Assembly (NCBI GenBank): GCA_014360905.1
Contig: JACIWW010000018.1
Coordinates: 1 to 62,508, forward strand
DNA from: Chloroflexota bacterium
GTDB taxonomy: Bacteria; Chloroflexota; Anaerolineae; UBA2200
DNA length: 62,508 nt
Direction: 5' to 3'
The position numbers and the translations under genes are program-made. Shown here piece after piece: positions 41,505 to 52,723 of the stretch (its first letter is position 1; each line of letters starts with the position of its first letter). The notes under the pieces were generated by a model. That model did no database searches, was not told where the DNA came from, and worked only from the letters and a program-made list of their open reading frames with translations.

Positions 41505-43926
41505 GTCTTTCCACACTCCGCCTATTCTTAGCTGAAGCAACGCGCTTCTGTCTCTGGTCCTGCTCTAATGAAACTAGCGCTATTGGCACAACCTCTTCCA
41601 TCCGTTCCACGAAAACAAAATTCAATCCCCGTTGTACTTTGCGCGGGATATCAACGAGGTCTTTTCGGTTGCGCTTTGGCAGAAGCACAGTTTTTAGTCC
41701 AGCTCGATATGCGGCAAGCACCTTCTCACGTAAGCCACCAATGGGCAATACGTGACCACGCAGGGTGATCTCACCAGTCATCGCCACTTCACGATGGACA
41801 GGCCGTCGCGTCAAGGCAGAGATCATCGCCGTGGCAATAGTGATGCCAGCGGACGGCCCATCTTTGGGGATAGCGCCTTCGGGTACATGCACATGGATAT
41901 CTACTTTATCAAAGTCAACGTTCTTGATGCCCAATTCCTGCGCATGTGCTCGCGCATAACTCAATGCAGCCTGAGCAGATTCCTGCATCACCTCTCCCAA
42001 TTGGCCAGTGAGCAGCAGATTGCCCTTACCGGGCATTACGGTTACCTCAACGGCCATGGTATCTCCACCCGCTTCGGTCCAGGAAAGACCGGTAGCTACC
42101 CCTACCTCATCCGCTTTTTCGGCCTCGCCATACAAGAACTCTGGTGGGCCCAGGTACTTGTGCAAACTCTGTGGTAGGATATAACGCGGCGGCTGTTTGC
42201 CTTCTGCTACCCGTCTTGCGATTTTACGGCAAATAGTCGCGATTCCGCGTTCGAGATTGCGCACGCCAGCCTCAAATGTATACTCCCGGATCATGCGCCG
42301 CAATGTCTGACGAGGGAAGTGAAGGCCACTTAACCCGTGCTGCTCAAGCTGGCGTGGCACGAGGAACTGTCTCGCGATTTCGATCTTCTCTTCCTCAATG
42401 TACCCTGGAAACTCAATGACTTCCAGGCGATCCCTCAGCGCAGGTGGAATGGGATCGAGAATGTTCGCCGTCGTGATGAACATCACTTTGGATAAATTGT
42501 AGGGCACCTCCAGATAGTGATCGGAGAAAGCATAATTTTGCTCTGGATCCAGGACCTCTAGCAATGCTGCCGATGGATCACCTCGGAAATCAATGCCCAA
42601 TTTATCTATCTCATCCAACATAAAGACAGGATTGATTGTGCCTGCGCGGCGCATCGTCTGGATAATGCGACCTGGCAATGCTCCGATGTAGGTACGACGA
42701 TGGCCTCGAATTTCGGCTTCGTCGCGGATTCCTCCCAGGCTAACGCGCACAAAATTTCGCCCAAGGGCCTCGGCAATGGACTTGCCCAATGAGGTCTTGC
42801 CAGTTCCCGGTGGCCCTACAAAACAGAGAATAGTGGTGCCGATCTTTTCTGGCGCAAGCTTGCGCACTGCGATGTACTCCAGAATACGCTCCTTGGCCCT
42901 TGTCAATCCATAGTGATTCTTGTTTAGCACTTCGGTAGCATGGGCAATGTCCAGATTATCTTCCGTACATTGGGCCCACGGCAGATCGAGCAGCCAGTCA
43001 ATATAGGTGTGGATGATGCTGGCTTCTGGAGCGACAGAGGGCATGCTTGCCAGGCGGCTGAGTTCCTTTTCCGCCCTCTCGCGCACTTCGTCGGGCATTT
43101 GGGCTGTGGCTATCCTCTGCTGCAATTCAGCAGTTTCGCGAGCCAGGGGGTCGCTTTCGCCTAGTTCGCTCTGGATGACGCGCATCTGCTCGCGCAGGAA
43201 GTATTCACGCTGGCTCTTGTCCACCTCTTGCTGCACCTGCGAATGGATGCGGCTTTCTAGTTCCAGCACATCCAGTTCCTTCGCTAATAACACACTGATT
43301 TTCTCCAGCCTGGCCAAGGGGTCAACGGTTTCCAATAGCTCTTGCCGGCTGGCTACATCCAGATCTAGATTTGAGGCCACCAGGTCGGCCAGCCAATTTG
43401 GCTCATTGACATTCATCGCCATGACGAAAGCATCATCTGGTATGTTCCGGCTCAGCCGTACTACCTTCTCAAACAGTGTCAATACAGCACGCATAAGCGC
43501 TTCCGTGGCGATGGAAGGCTCAACGTTCTTGAGAACGGGCTGCACGTATGCGATCAAATACGGCTCTGTCTTGATTAGCTTCAAAAGGCGCAAGCGCCTG
43601 CGCCCATGGACAAAGACACTAGTAGTTTGATCCGGCATGCGCCAGACACGACCTATAACTGCTTCCGTGCCTAATTCATAGAGATCGTCAATGCCAGGTT
43701 CCTGCACCTCGGGATCTCTTTGGGTGAAAACAGCAATGCGCTGATCACCGGCAACTGCCGCTTCCACGGCTTTCATAGAGCGATCGCGGCTCACAAAGAG
43801 AGGAGCAGCCACATACGGAAACAACACAGTATCCCGTACAGGCAATAACGGAAGAGCCTCGGGTTCCATATTGTCATCAAATGCGGGTTTCGTTGGAAAA
43901 GGACCAGGTTCCCAATCATCCATCAT
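41479..43926 (-). CDS. lon: ATP-dependent protease Lon
   Basis: An 815-residue Lon. The N-terminal substrate domain starts [21 protein letters not shown]. Walker A is GPPGTGKTS (371-379), Walker [11 protein letters not shown], and the proteolytic dyad is Ser692 ([10 protein letters not shown]) and Lys735 ([14 protein letters not shown]). Degrades misfolded and regulatory proteins in the cytoplasm. On the minus strand TTGACA and TAAAAT lie upstream with a short 15-base spacer (43975-43949), a possible weak or regulated promoter. The stop region overlaps the lipoprotein start. Confidence 0.97.
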   Translation of the reverse strand: MMDDWEPGPFPTKPAFDDNMEPEALPLLPVRDTVLFPYVAAPLFVSRDRSMKAVEAAVAGDQRIAVFTQRDPEVQEPGIDDLYELGTEAVIGRVWRMPDQTTSVFVHGRRRLRLLKLIKTEPYLIAYVQPVLKNVEPSIATEALMRAVLTLFEKVVRLSRNIPDDAFVMAMNVNEPNWLADLVASNLDLDVASRQELLETVDPLARLEKISVLLAKELDVLELESRIHSQVQQEVDKSQREYFLREQMRVIQSELGESDPLARETAELQQRIATAQMPDEVRERAEKELSRLASMPSVAPEASIIHTYIDWLLDLPWAQCTEDNLDIAHATEVLNKNHYGLTRAKERILEYIAVRKLAPEKIGTTILCFVGPPGTGKTSLGKSIAEALGRNFVRVSLGGIRDEAEIRGHRRTYIGALPGRIIQTMRRAGTINPVFMLDEIDKLGIDFRGDPSAALLEVLDPEQNYAFSDHYLEVPYNLSKVMFITTANILDPIPPALRDRLEVIEFPGYIEEEKIEIARQFLVPRQLEQHGLSGLHFPRQTLRRMIREYTFEAGVRNLERGIATICRKIARRVAEGKQPPRYILPQSLHKYLGPPEFLYGEAEKADEVGVATGLSWTEAGGDTMAVEVTVMPGKGNLLLTGQLGEVMQESAQAALSYARAHAQELGIKNVDFDKVDIHVHVPEGAIPKDGPSAGITIATAMISALTRRPVHREVAMTGEITLRGHVLPIGGLREKVLAAYRAGLKTVLLPKRNRKDLVDIPRKVQRGLNFVFVERMEEVVPIALVSLEQDQRQKRVASAKNRRSVERHDAESKPS

Positions 43927-44051
43927 AACTAAAGCAGCCTCCGCAGAACTTTATTTTACTATACCACATTTTGTGTCAAATGCATAGCTACGTTGAAAGA
44001 AGGGCAAGCTTCTAGCCATATTCGGACAGGTACACCATCGCACGGAGCAAC

Positions 44052-44080
44052 TTGCTTCCCTAGGGGCTGTGCGCTAAAAT
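44052..44080 (+). promoter_or_regulatory. promoter of the gamma-CA/amrS operon
   Basis: TTGCTT (44052-44057), 17-base spacer, TAAAAT (44075-44080), about 34 bases before the transcription-proximal start codon at 44121. Confidence 0.55.
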
Positions 44081-44120
44081 GAGACAAAGAGAAATCTAGT
44101 GAGTCAAAGGAGCGCGGAGA

Positions 44121-44648
44121 ATGTCCGTCTACGAATTTGAAGGGCGCAAACCAAAGCTGGGCCAGGGGACTTATGTCCATCCTTCCGCAGATATTATCGG
44201 TGCTGTGTCTATCGGTGATAACTGCTGGATTGGGCCAGGAGCACGCCTGCGTGGCGACTATGGCATGATCATCATCGGGGATGGTACCAGCATTGAGGAT
44301 AACTGTGTAATACATGCTCGCCCTGATGAGGTCACGAGCATCGGCAAAAATGTAACGATAGGACATGGCTGCGTGATTCACAATGCGACTATTCAAGACC
44401 ACGCTGTGATTGGCATGGGTTCGGTTGTCAGCGATTGGGCAAAGGTCGGAGAGTGGGCCGTAGTTGGTGAGGGAGCAGTTGTCAGACAGGAGCAAGAGGT
44501 TCCTGACGGCTGTATTGCTGTGGGCGTTCCGGCTAGATTGCTGGACAAACAGGTCAGCGAGGAATACAAGGCTGAGTGGTCAAGGTTCAAGAGCATCTAC
44601 CAGGACCTGGCACGAAGGTATCCGCTGGGTCTAAAGGAGGTCTCGTGA
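44121..44648 (+). CDS. gamma-carbonic-anhydrase-like hexapeptide-repeat protein
   Basis: A 175-residue left-handed beta-helix protein with repeated [IV]G hexapeptides from residue 30 to 135. CVIHARP and TIGHGCVIHNAT keep the three His metal ligands of gamma-class carbonic anhydrases. A C-terminal helix (SEEYKAEWSRFKSIYQDL) packs against the trimer. Activity may be carbonic anhydrase or a related PaaY/CaiE-type function. It shares one base with the amrS start (TGATG). Confidence 0.88.
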   Translation: MSVYEFEGRKPKLGQGTYVHPSADIIGAVSIGDNCWIGPGARLRGDYGMIIIGDGTSIEDNCVIHARPDEVTSIGKNVTIGHGCVIHNATIQDHAVIGMGSVVSDWAKVGEWAVVGEGAVVRQEQEVPDGCIAVGVPARLLDKQVSEEYKAEWSRFKSIYQDLARRYPLGLKEVS

Positions 44649-45688
44649 TGCAAGAAGCAAGGCTCTATGAGAAACTAGAGGACAGGAAGGTACAATGCCA
44701 TTTGTGCGCACACCGCTGTACTATCGCTGAGGGGAAACGAGGGGTTTGCTTGGTGCGCGAGAACAGAGATGGCACGCTCTACACACTGGTGTACGGCTTG
44801 TCCATCTCCCAAGCTATTGATCCTGTGGAAAAGAAGCCTCTTTTCCACTTCTATCCTGGGTCGTCCACCTTTTCCTTTGCTACAGTGGGTTGTAATTTCC
44901 GTTGTTCCTTTTGTCAGAATTGGCAAATCTCACAGACAGTGCGGGATGGGGGACAGATTGAGGGACATGAAGCCTCACCAGACCACCTTGCCGCTGCTGC
45001 GCGCCATTACGGCTGCAAGAGCATCGCCTACACCTACACCGAGCCTACTATCTTTTTCGAATACGCCTATGACACTGCGGTAAGGGCAGATAGATGGGGC
45101 ATCAAAAGCATCTACGTCACCAATGGCTATATGACGGAGGAAATGCTTGATGCATTCGGACGCTATCTACATGCGGCGAATGTGGATCTCAAATCCTTCA
45201 GCGATAGTTTTTACCGCAAGATCTGCGGGGCACGGCTGCAACCGGTGCTCGATGCCATCAAGGCAATGAAGAAGAGAGGCATCTGGGTGGAGATCACCAC
45301 TCTAGTAGTACCAGGACAGAACGATTCAGAAGAAGAACTCCGCCAGTTGGCAGAGTTCATTGCCAAAGAAGCGGGGGTGGACACCCCCTGGCATGTTAGC
45401 CGCTTTCGTCCCGATTACAAGATGCACAATGTAGGCCCTACACCGCTGTCAACCTTACACCGTGCCCGTGAGATCGGTCTGCAAGCGGGCCTGCGTTATG
45501 TGTATGAAGGCAACGTGCCCGGAAGCGAAGGTGAGAACACCTACTGTTACAACTGCCACAACCTATTGATCCGCCGTTTTGGCTTTAATGTCCTGGCAAA
45601 CCTCGTCCTCCCGGATTCCAAATGCCCTCATTGCGGCACTACGATTGACGGAGTAGGATTATCTAACAAAAGCGCGTTTAAAGGCTGA
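44648..45688 (+). CDS. amrS: AmrS-type radical SAM enzyme (AmmeMemoRadiSam family), copy 1
   Basis: A 346-residue radical SAM protein. Cys82, Cys86 and Cys89 (CNFRCSFCQNWQIS) bind the cluster. The N-terminal CHLCAHRC and Cys34 and the C-terminal CYNCH and CPHCG look like extra metal sites. YTYTEPTIFFEYAYD and DLKSFSDSFYRKICG are typical of the family. The usual partners AMMECR1 and Memo are not adjacent. The exact reaction is still poorly defined in the family. AAAGGAGGTC precedes ATG 44648. Confidence 0.9.
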   Translation: MQEARLYEKLEDRKVQCHLCAHRCTIAEGKRGVCLVRENRDGTLYTLVYGLSISQAIDPVEKKPLFHFYPGSSTFSFATVGCNFRCSFCQNWQISQTVRDGGQIEGHEASPDHLAAAARHYGCKSIAYTYTEPTIFFEYAYDTAVRADRWGIKSIYVTNGYMTEEMLDAFGRYLHAANVDLKSFSDSFYRKICGARLQPVLDAIKAMKKRGIWVEITTLVVPGQNDSEEELRQLAEFIAKEAGVDTPWHVSRFRPDYKMHNVGPTPLSTLHRAREIGLQAGLRYVYEGNVPGSEGENTYCYNCHNLLIRRFGFNVLANLVLPDSKCPHCGTTIDGVGLSNKSAFKG

Positions 45689-45690
45689 AG

Positions 45691-46572
45691 ATGAGCTGGC
45701 GAGCAATATCCTTGCCTCGTCTATTGCCGCGCACTAAAACCGCTGAGACCGGGACACGCTACTCCTATTCGCCTCGGCTGGCATTATCAATCGCTGCATC
45801 CATCCTCTTGGGCCAAAAGCGTGCGTTCAGCGCCGATGCAAAGCAATTGCTTGTTGGGATCCAACCGGAACCCCGCGTGGAAAATGCGCATCTGATCCCT
45901 CCAGAGGATGCCTTTGTCGTCGTCACCAATCATTACTACAAGCCGGGCTACGGAGTATGGTGGGGCATTGCTCTCATCACAGCAGCCATTGTCCAAGCGC
46001 GCGCTACATCCGATGAAGTGATTTGGCTAATGACCAATCGCTGGACTTATCCCGATGCTCTGCGCCGTCGGCTGTTGACTCCGATAACGCACTTGCTCTT
46101 CACTAGACTCGCCCAAATTTACGGTTTTGTCTCCATGCCGCCTATGCCACCCCAGCCACAGTACCTGCAAGAGGGGGTGCGCTCTGTGAGGCAAGTGCTC
46201 TTTTTGCTCAGCAATGCGCATAGCGAACGTAAACCGTTGATTGGTCTTGCCCCTGAAGGGCGCGATAGCCCTGATGGTAGCTTGATCGAACCCCCGCCAG
46301 GCAGTGGGCGGCTCTTGCTGCATATGGCCAATTTGGGGCTGAAAGTGTTGCCTGTTGGCGTAGCAGAGGTGGATGGGGTGCTAACCGCTAGCTTTGGTCC
46401 ACCTTTCACTCTCGGCTCATGGCCTGAGTTAAGCAAAGAGGAACAGGACCGCCAGGCGAGCAGTCAAGTGATGGCTGCTATTGGCGCACAGTTGCCCCCC
46501 ACACTATGGGGCGTGTTTGCTACACAGATTCAGAAGGCACTGTTTGTGAACAGGATCTCAACCGAGCAATAG
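45691..46572 (+). CDS. PlsC-like acyltransferase family protein
   Basis: A 293-residue protein of the glycerophosphate acyltransferase fold. Block I reads TNHYYKPGYGVWWG, so the catalytic His is present but the Asp of HX4D is Gly. LAPEGRDSPDGSLIEPPPGSGRLLLHMA is block III. No clear membrane helix at the N-terminus. It starts 2 bases after amrS and overlaps the convergent GH36 gene by 15 bases. It may act on an unusual substrate or be non-catalytic. Confidence 0.72.
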   Translation: MSWRAISLPRLLPRTKTAETGTRYSYSPRLALSIAASILLGQKRAFSADAKQLLVGIQPEPRVENAHLIPPEDAFVVVTNHYYKPGYGVWWGIALITAAIVQARATSDEVIWLMTNRWTYPDALRRRLLTPITHLLFTRLAQIYGFVSMPPMPPQPQYLQEGVRSVRQVLFLLSNAHSERKPLIGLAPEGRDSPDGSLIEPPPGSGRLLLHMANLGLKVLPVGVAEVDGVLTASFGPPFTLGSWPELSKEEQDRQASSQVMAAIGAQLPPTLWGVFATQIQKALFVNRISTEQ

Positions 46573-48903
46573 CTCTACGGTAGCTCTCTCGTTCAGCAGG
46601 AAGCCGGTTTGCCAAATGCCAGCGGCTATCTGGCGCGGACGCTGTGGACGGCCGTTGACCAGCGCTTTGGACACAACATGCTTACCAGGAACGGAGAAAA
46701 CCAATCGGCCGAACTGTCTTCCGGGCTTCTCCAACTCTACGACAAGCCTGTGGGGTGAGGCATACACCTCTTTCACTTCCATCGCTCCCTGCAATACATG
46801 AAACGTCGAGGTTAACAATTGCGGTTGTTCAGATACAGGTTTTAACAGCAATAACACCGTTTCGTGCGGTTGATGCGGCTCAATAACCACCTGGTTTTGC
46901 GCTACACCCAAATAGCGTTGCCGCCAATAATTGAACACGTGATAGGATCTGGTGGGCAGTCCAAGCTGAGCTAGATCGAGCTTGGTAACACGTGAATGGT
47001 CATCCCAGTTGAGCAAAGCGACAATCACCCAAGAATCCCAAGGGGTCTCTATCGGGAGAACCAATACCTGAGGGCGTTCGTTTTGAAAGAGGTCTAGTGG
47101 GATAGCACTGCGGCCATAGGGTGGCAGGACTCGCTGCAAATATTTAGGCCGTCCACGACGAATGGTCGGCAAATTGTCGCTGCTCAGCACTAGACCACCA
47201 CTCAATCCAACAATAGTTGTTAGGGTGCGCATCTCATTCAGGACCAGGTTGGAATCATCGCCCCGTGGCCTAAGCACCAAGCAATCCGGATCATTTAACC
47301 AGAGCTTGCCATGCAAGAAACTGCGGGTGATGACGTTGAGGATGGCATTTGCGGCTGATGGCGCCGATAAATCTTGCCAAAATGGCTCCCAATCCACGTG
47401 GACATCAGGGCCTATGCGCATGGTATCCACTATGCCCACAGAGGGCCCAAGAGGTGCACCACAGCCCAGCAGGACATGATCACCAATGGCAGAACGGATA
47501 ATCTCCAATCCTCGTCGCACTGCCTGGGCCCGGGTGATGTGGTCATTATGACGCACTCCAGGGAGGGCTGCCGCATACAAGAAATCCACTTTGAAAAAGC
47601 GAAAGCCCCACTCATCACTGAGGATATGGAATAGATCCCGCAGCCAATCCTGTACGGCGGGCAAGGATAGGTCTAGCCCATAGATATCCATACCCCAGTG
47701 CTGCCAAGCAACAATTGGCTCGCCCTGCTCGTTGCGCAGCACCCAATCAGGATGCTTAGCATATAGCTTGGAAGCGGAACTCGCTGCAAACGGCGCTGTC
47801 CAGATACCTGGCCGATGGCCCGTTGCAGCGATTTGTTCGGCGATGTGTTTCATGCCTTGCGGATACTTGGCACTGTTGACATCTAACCAATCACCAATGG
47901 CCGTCTCATAGCCATCGTCAATCAAGATAACATCCAGAGGTAATTGCCTTCTCTCAATCCAGTTCAAATTGGCCAAGACATCATTCTCCGTATCTTCACC
48001 AAAGAAGTAGTACCAAGTGCACCAGCCAGTGGGGATATCAGTTGCCACTCGTGCATGCATGGTTTCCCCCAAGCGTGTGGCGTACAATTCTATGAGCCTC
48101 AGAGGATCAGGGTCAACGGTAAAAAGGAGTGTCTCTGAGCACAGCTTTTCGCTCGGAGCCAAGGAAACTCCATCCGCGTAAGAAATGGCTTCTAGTCTTT
48201 GGAATTGGTATCTATCTGAGACCTCCAGGCGCAACTCAGCAAGTTGATCTGCGGTCGTGATAAAACCCAGTAGCAGAGAAGGATCCAATGAAACGCCTGC
48301 GGAGCTCCTCGCGGAAATCGTGGTAGGGGCTACACTTTCTACAGCCGGCACGATGACTGTAAACCATTCGCTGCTGATGGTCTTTCTGGCTTGCAGTAGG
48401 GAATGAGGTTGGTGCTTTGTACGATAATCATCGGTGTTTGGATCAACCCACAGGCCATCCGCTACCTGCCGAGCAAATGTGGGTGTCCATGATTGCCAGC
48501 CATTCTGGTAGCAACGCCAGTTTCGGGGTGGGGAGGCAAAGTTCAGCGAAGCACCGCGCTGCGCGTCCACATCGAGCACGTGCAACTCAGCGATGCGAAT
48601 TGTTTGAGAGCCGACATTCTCGACTTCGAGGCTTAGGCGCATCTCTTTACCAAGCCACAATTGCCAGGTTAGCTGCACTTCGTCATTGGCAGCGCTCAAG
48701 CTAACACTGTCCTGAGCCAGTCCGTAAGATACAGCATGGCCAGCTAGAGCGAGGCTTTTCTTCTGCCCCTTTGTGCCGGTATAGATCACTTTGGCTGTGG
48801 CTCGATCGAGCAATACCTTGCCTTGATGAACAAATTTGACTAGGCCAACGCCGGGCTGCAAAACAACTTGATCACGAATGTAAATCTCCCGCTCAGACAT
48901 CAT
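46558..48903 (-). CDS. alpha-galactosidase, GH36 family
   Basis: A 781-residue intracellular glycosidase (no signal peptide). The beta-sandwich N-terminal domain runs to about residue 280. The TIM barrel starts PTGWCTWYYFFGED; the nucleophile is Asp440 in FRFFKVDFLYAA and the acid/base is Asp500 in DTMRIGPDVHVDWEPF, both strongly like the Thermotoga enzyme. VILIDDGYETAIGDW and PGIWTAPFAAS bind the galactose. Its own ribosome site (GAAGGAGGGTT) follows the ABC operon terminator. It would hydrolyse alpha-galactosides such as raffinose or melibiose, perhaps imported by the neighbouring system. Confidence 0.94.
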   Translation of the reverse strand: MMSEREIYIRDQVVLQPGVGLVKFVHQGKVLLDRATAKVIYTGTKGQKKSLALAGHAVSYGLAQDSVSLSAANDEVQLTWQLWLGKEMRLSLEVENVGSQTIRIAELHVLDVDAQRGASLNFASPPRNWRCYQNGWQSWTPTFARQVADGLWVDPNTDDYRTKHQPHSLLQARKTISSEWFTVIVPAVESVAPTTISARSSAGVSLDPSLLLGFITTADQLAELRLEVSDRYQFQRLEAISYADGVSLAPSEKLCSETLLFTVDPDPLRLIELYATRLGETMHARVATDIPTGWCTWYYFFGEDTENDVLANLNWIERRQLPLDVILIDDGYETAIGDWLDVNSAKYPQGMKHIAEQIAATGHRPGIWTAPFAASSASKLYAKHPDWVLRNEQGEPIVAWQHWGMDIYGLDLSLPAVQDWLRDLFHILSDEWGFRFFKVDFLYAAALPGVRHNDHITRAQAVRRGLEIIRSAIGDHVLLGCGAPLGPSVGIVDTMRIGPDVHVDWEPFWQDLSAPSAANAILNVITRSFLHGKLWLNDPDCLVLRPRGDDSNLVLNEMRTLTTIVGLSGGLVLSSDNLPTIRRGRPKYLQRVLPPYGRSAIPLDLFQNERPQVLVLPIETPWDSWVIVALLNWDDHSRVTKLDLAQLGLPTRSYHVFNYWRQRYLGVAQNQVVIEPHQPHETVLLLLKPVSEQPQLLTSTFHVLQGAMEVKEVYASPHRLVVELEKPGRQFGRLVFSVPGKHVVSKALVNGRPQRPRQIAAGIWQTGFLLNERATVELLLG

Positions 48904-48961
48904 AACCCTCCTTCTAGTCTTTGGCCTATTGCTGTATTGGGTTTAGCTATGTACAAATAGA

Positions 48962-48993
48962 TAAAAAGAGGCCAGATGATTTGACTGGCCTCT
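48962..48993 (-). terminator. rho-independent terminator of the second ABC operon
   Basis: On the minus strand AGAGGCCAG, a 9-base loop and CTGGCCTCT form a 9-bp stem followed by a T-run (TTTTTAT). It lies 66 bases after the last ATPase gene and before GH36. Confidence 0.85.
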
Positions 48994-49058
48994 CTCGAGA
49001 AAATCATGTTCTTCCTATCACCATAAAGGCTGCAGTTGGACGCATCGAGACGCATCCA

Positions 49059-50045
49059 CTACGTTACTCTATGGCACGCTACCCAGTGTTCTCCACCGAT
49101 GTCCTTGAATTCGGGCTCGACGACATCGCATACTCCTTCGATCTTGAGCCCGCATCGTGTGTGGAAATGACATCCTTTAGGTGGGTTCGCTGGGCTAGGT
49201 ACATCGCCAACCAGGATAATGCGTTTGCGTTTTTCCTCCACCACGGGGTCTGGAATGGGTACAGCAGATAGCAATGCCTGGGTATAAGGATGGCGTGCAT
49301 CCGCATATAGCTTATCCCGTGAAGTCAGTTCCACGATTTTGCCTAGGTACATGACAGCCACTCGGTCGCTGATATGTCGTACTACCGATAGGTCATGGGC
49401 AATGAATAAATAAGTCAGGTGGAACTTGGCCTGCAGTTCTTCCAATAGATTGATAATCTGTGCCTGAATGGACACATCCAACGCTGAAATGGGCTCATCG
49501 CAGACTATGAAATCGGGTTGTACTGCTAAAGCCCTGGCCACACCGATACGCTGACGTTGTCCGCCGGAGAATTCATGGGGATAGCGGTTGATGAAGTAGC
49601 GATTCAGTCCGACGATTTCCAGCAGGTCCATTACGCGTTCGCGCAGTTCCTTGCCTTTCATGATATTGTGCACCTCGAGGGGCTCGCCAATGATATCGCC
49701 CACCGTCATGCGCGGATTCAACGAAGCGTACGGGTCTTGGAAAATCATCTGCATCTTGCGTCGCATGCGACGCAACTCTTCACCTTTAAGTTTGCATAGG
49801 TCTTTGCCCTCGAAGTACACTTCCCCCGCCGTAGGGCGATATAGTTGCAGAATAGCGCGACCAGTAGTAGACTTGCCACAACCGCTTTCACCTACCAAGC
49901 CCAGGGTCTCGCCTCGGCGAATGAAAAAGCTAATTCCATCCACCGCCTTGATATCACCAATATGGCGCTGGAATATGATCCCTTGGGTGATTGGGAACCA
50001 CATCTTTAGATTCTTGACATCCAGTAGAATCTCATTCTCAGGCAT
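49059..50045 (-). CDS. Opp-type ABC importer, ATP-binding protein (OppF-like)
   Basis: A 328-residue ATPase. GESGCGKS, signature FSGGQRQR, Walker B FIVCDEP and IAHDLSV are all standard. [20 protein letters not shown] and the C-terminal [16 protein letters not shown] and [10 protein letters not shown] define the OppF branch. ATG 50045 begins just behind the stop of oppD, with GGAGGG 12 bases upstream. Last gene of the operon before the terminator. Confidence 0.94.
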   Translation of the reverse strand: MPENEILLDVKNLKMWFPITQGIIFQRHIGDIKAVDGISFFIRRGETLGLVGESGCGKSTTGRAILQLYRPTAGEVYFEGKDLCKLKGEELRRMRRKMQMIFQDPYASLNPRMTVGDIIGEPLEVHNIMKGKELRERVMDLLEIVGLNRYFINRYPHEFSGGQRQRIGVARALAVQPDFIVCDEPISALDVSIQAQIINLLEELQAKFHLTYLFIAHDLSVVRHISDRVAVMYLGKIVELTSRDKLYADARHPYTQALLSAVPIPDPVVEEKRKRIILVGDVPSPANPPKGCHFHTRCGLKIEGVCDVVEPEFKDIGGEHWVACHRVT

Positions 50046-50046
50046 G

Positions 50047-51030
50047 TTATCTTTTCCCTCCAGTAACATCAACCCAACAGGCAACGCTGTGTCGCCGAGC
50101 GACCGTTTCCAATTTGGGGTTCTCCTCGAGACACCGATCAATAGCATAACGACAACGCGGTGCGAATGGACACCCTGGAGGCATATCAATCAAGTCTGGT
50201 GGTAAGCCCTCTATAGGTGTCAGTTTCTTCTTACGCTCGGCATCCAATCGCGGTATGGATTGCAAAAGTCCAAGCGTATAAGGGTGTCGCGGATCCGCAT
50301 ACAGATCCTTCACATCCGCTGTTTCGATAATGTAGCCAGCGTACATCACATTGACACGATCGGCTAGTCCAGCGATAACACCCAAATCATGGGTGATCCA
50401 AATCACCGCCATGCCGATTTCCTTTTTCAGTTGCCTGACAAGATCCGTAATTTGGGCCTGAATTGTAACGTCCAGAGCGGTGGTCGGCTCATCAGCAATC
50501 AGCAATTGTGGGTTACAGGACAGGCCCATGGCAATCATGACTCTCTGGCGCATGCCTCCAGAGAACTGATGAGGATAGTCATCAATGCGATTGGCCGCGT
50601 CAGGAATTCTCACCATTTCCAGAAGTTCAATCGTGCGTTTGCGGGCTTGCCGTTTATCCATGCCAAGGTGCAACTCCAGTGCTTCGCTTACCTGCTGATT
50701 GATGGTGAGAACTGGATTCAGAGAAGTCATGGGGTCTTGAAAAATCATGGCTATTTTGTTGCCCCGCACGGAGCGAATCTCCTCATCGCTCATCTTCAAC
50801 AAGTCTCGTCCTTGAAACCAGGCTTCTCCGCCTACGATTCGGCCTGGCGGTGAAGGGACTAGACGCATCAGAGACAGAACACTGACGCTCTTTCCACAAC
50901 CGCTTTCGCCTACAATGCCTAAAGTCTCGCCTTCGTTCAGGTCGAAGTCAATTCCATTGACAGCATTGACCACGCCATCCTGCGTGAAAAACTGTGTTTT
51001 GAGCCCCTTCACCTGCAACAACGTACCCAT
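50047..51030 (-). CDS. Opp-type ABC importer, ATP-binding protein (OppD-like)
   Basis: A 327-residue ATPase. Walker [24 protein letters not shown] and WITHDLG. The C-terminal segment [13 protein letters not shown] and [14 protein letters not shown] is typical of OppD. ATG 51030 is 7 bases after GGGAGG; the frame is open from 51060. Confidence 0.94.
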   Translation of the reverse strand: MGTLLQVKGLKTQFFTQDGVVNAVNGIDFDLNEGETLGIVGESGCGKSVSVLSLMRLVPSPPGRIVGGEAWFQGRDLLKMSDEEIRSVRGNKIAMIFQDPMTSLNPVLTINQQVSEALELHLGMDKRQARKRTIELLEMVRIPDAANRIDDYPHQFSGGMRQRVMIAMGLSCNPQLLIADEPTTALDVTIQAQITDLVRQLKKEIGMAVIWITHDLGVIAGLADRVNVMYAGYIIETADVKDLYADPRHPYTLGLLQSIPRLDAERKKKLTPIEGLPPDLIDMPPGCPFAPRCRYAIDRCLEENPKLETVARRHSVACWVDVTGGKR

Positions 51031-51112
51031 AACACATCCTCCCTTCCAACTATAATCCAATTATTGCGAGACGTGAAAAACTTTCTGGAGGGAACAACCC
51101 GGTTGCTGTTCC

Positions 51113-52723
51113 CTATCGTTCAATATACACGTTGCTCAGCCACGGGAAAATGGCTGGAGCATAGAGTGCCCCCTTGACATAGGGCTTGGTCAGTACATAG
51201 TCCACGCTATGCCATAAAGGCACCCAAGGCGCCTCGGCGACAATAATTTCTTCTGCCTGCCTGTACAATTCCATACGACGCGGTGTAGTTGTTTCGATAC
51301 GTGCCTCTTCTAAGAGCCGATCCACTTGGGAATTTGCGTAGCGAGTATGGTTCAGTCCGCTCTGACTATGGAAGAGAATATCCAAAAAATTCTCTGGGTC
51401 TGGATAATCGGCTATCCAACCTAGGTTGAAGAACTGCGGCTCCGCTGCAAGCACATCCTCCGATTGTTCCACGGCGATCTCGATACCGAGGTTCTCACGA
51501 TACATAGCCACGATGGCTTCCATGTAACTAGGAAGCTGCCCCTCACGTCCGCTGATACTGAGCGTTATCGGAGGCAGATGTGTTACATCTCCGTATCGGG
51601 ATTCCACAATGAGTTGCTTCGCCCGTTGTGGATCATAACTTAGTAGCGAAGTCTCGCGCTTGTAATCAGGCATGCCCGGAGGTACAATGCCTTGCGCAGG
51701 CGTTCTCATGCCTTTCCACACCACATCGCATATCTTTTGTCGGTCAACCGTCAAGTTAAACGCTTGGCGGATCTTCACATCATCAAATGGCGGCTGTCTC
51801 ACGTCGAAACCAAGGTATTGTATATCTAATTGTGGCACAATAGATAACTCGGCATGTAAGGGATTGGTCGGATCGCGCACGCGCTCAATATCCGCGGGGC
51901 CTACGCCAACGATATCCAGTTCGCCATTTTCATACATGCTCATGGGTGAGCCACCGGTAAGCAAGAAAACCACCTGTGCTAGCTTGGGTTTGCCGCGATG
52001 ATAATAGTCATTACGCTGCAACACAATCCGCTGCTTGCTATACTCCTGCAACTTGAATGGCCCAGTGCCATTAGGCCGCTTGAACCAATCAGCTTGGTCC
52101 ACGGTTTCCTGATCCACCACGAATGCGGTGGAATAAGTCAGCTTAGCTAAGAAGTACGCCTTCGGTGCATCAATTGTGATCCGTAGTGTGCGCTCATCCA
52201 ATACTTCGACACCGCGGATCTCATTTGCTTGTCCTGCCAGCTTCTCCTTAGCACCAACAATATCACCTAAATAAACTTCAGCCACAGTGGAGCCCGTGCG
52301 CGGGTCACAGGCACGCTCCAGAGAATACTTGAAGTCAGCAGCTGTGACAGGGCGCCCATTGTGAAAACGAGCTCCTTCCTGTAGAAAGAATGTATAGGTT
52401 TTCCCATCTTCGCTGATTTCCCAGCGCTTGGCCAGGTCTGGTATAACTTCGAGCTTCTCGTTCAACGTTACCAGCCCGCCAAAGATCTCCACCACGTACT
52501 CTGCAGATATGGCATCCTCAACCAGTGCCGGGTCCAGTGTGAGCGGTTCGCTGCCAAAAAGGCGCAATGTGCCGCCATCGGTAGAGCGCACGATCGGGGC
52601 TATCCCAGAGCTCGGCACAGAGCGTATCCAGAACCATGCCACTGCTGCACAGCCAAGGCACAGAAACAACGCAAGGCAGAGCAGCAGAACAATCACAAGA
52701 ATAGGCCAGTGCTTTTGCAACAT
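51113..52723 (-). CDS. Opp-type ABC importer, substrate-binding lipoprotein (OppA-like)
   Basis: A 536-residue SBP_bac_5 protein. A hydrophobic N-terminus with LGCAAV is a probable lipobox, but the stretch continues long enough to act as an uncleaved anchor. GGTLRLFGSEPLTLDPALVEDA, WEISEDGKTYTFFLQEGARFHNGRPVTAADFKYSLER and NLTVDRQKICDVVW are family blocks close to peptide-binding OppA. It sits between the permease and ATPase genes. The neighbouring GH36 gene would suit an oligosaccharide, but the sequence style leans to peptides. Confidence 0.9.
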   Translation of the reverse strand: MLQKHWPILVIVLLLCLALFLCLGCAAVAWFWIRSVPSSGIAPIVRSTDGGTLRLFGSEPLTLDPALVEDAISAEYVVEIFGGLVTLNEKLEVIPDLAKRWEISEDGKTYTFFLQEGARFHNGRPVTAADFKYSLERACDPRTGSTVAEVYLGDIVGAKEKLAGQANEIRGVEVLDERTLRITIDAPKAYFLAKLTYSTAFVVDQETVDQADWFKRPNGTGPFKLQEYSKQRIVLQRNDYYHRGKPKLAQVVFLLTGGSPMSMYENGELDIVGVGPADIERVRDPTNPLHAELSIVPQLDIQYLGFDVRQPPFDDVKIRQAFNLTVDRQKICDVVWKGMRTPAQGIVPPGMPDYKRETSLLSYDPQRAKQLIVESRYGDVTHLPPITLSISGREGQLPSYMEAIVAMYRENLGIEIAVEQSEDVLAAEPQFFNLGWIADYPDPENFLDILFHSQSGLNHTRYANSQVDRLLEEARIETTTPRRMELYRQAEEIIVAEAPWVPLWHSVDYVLTKPYVKGALYAPAIFPWLSNVYIER

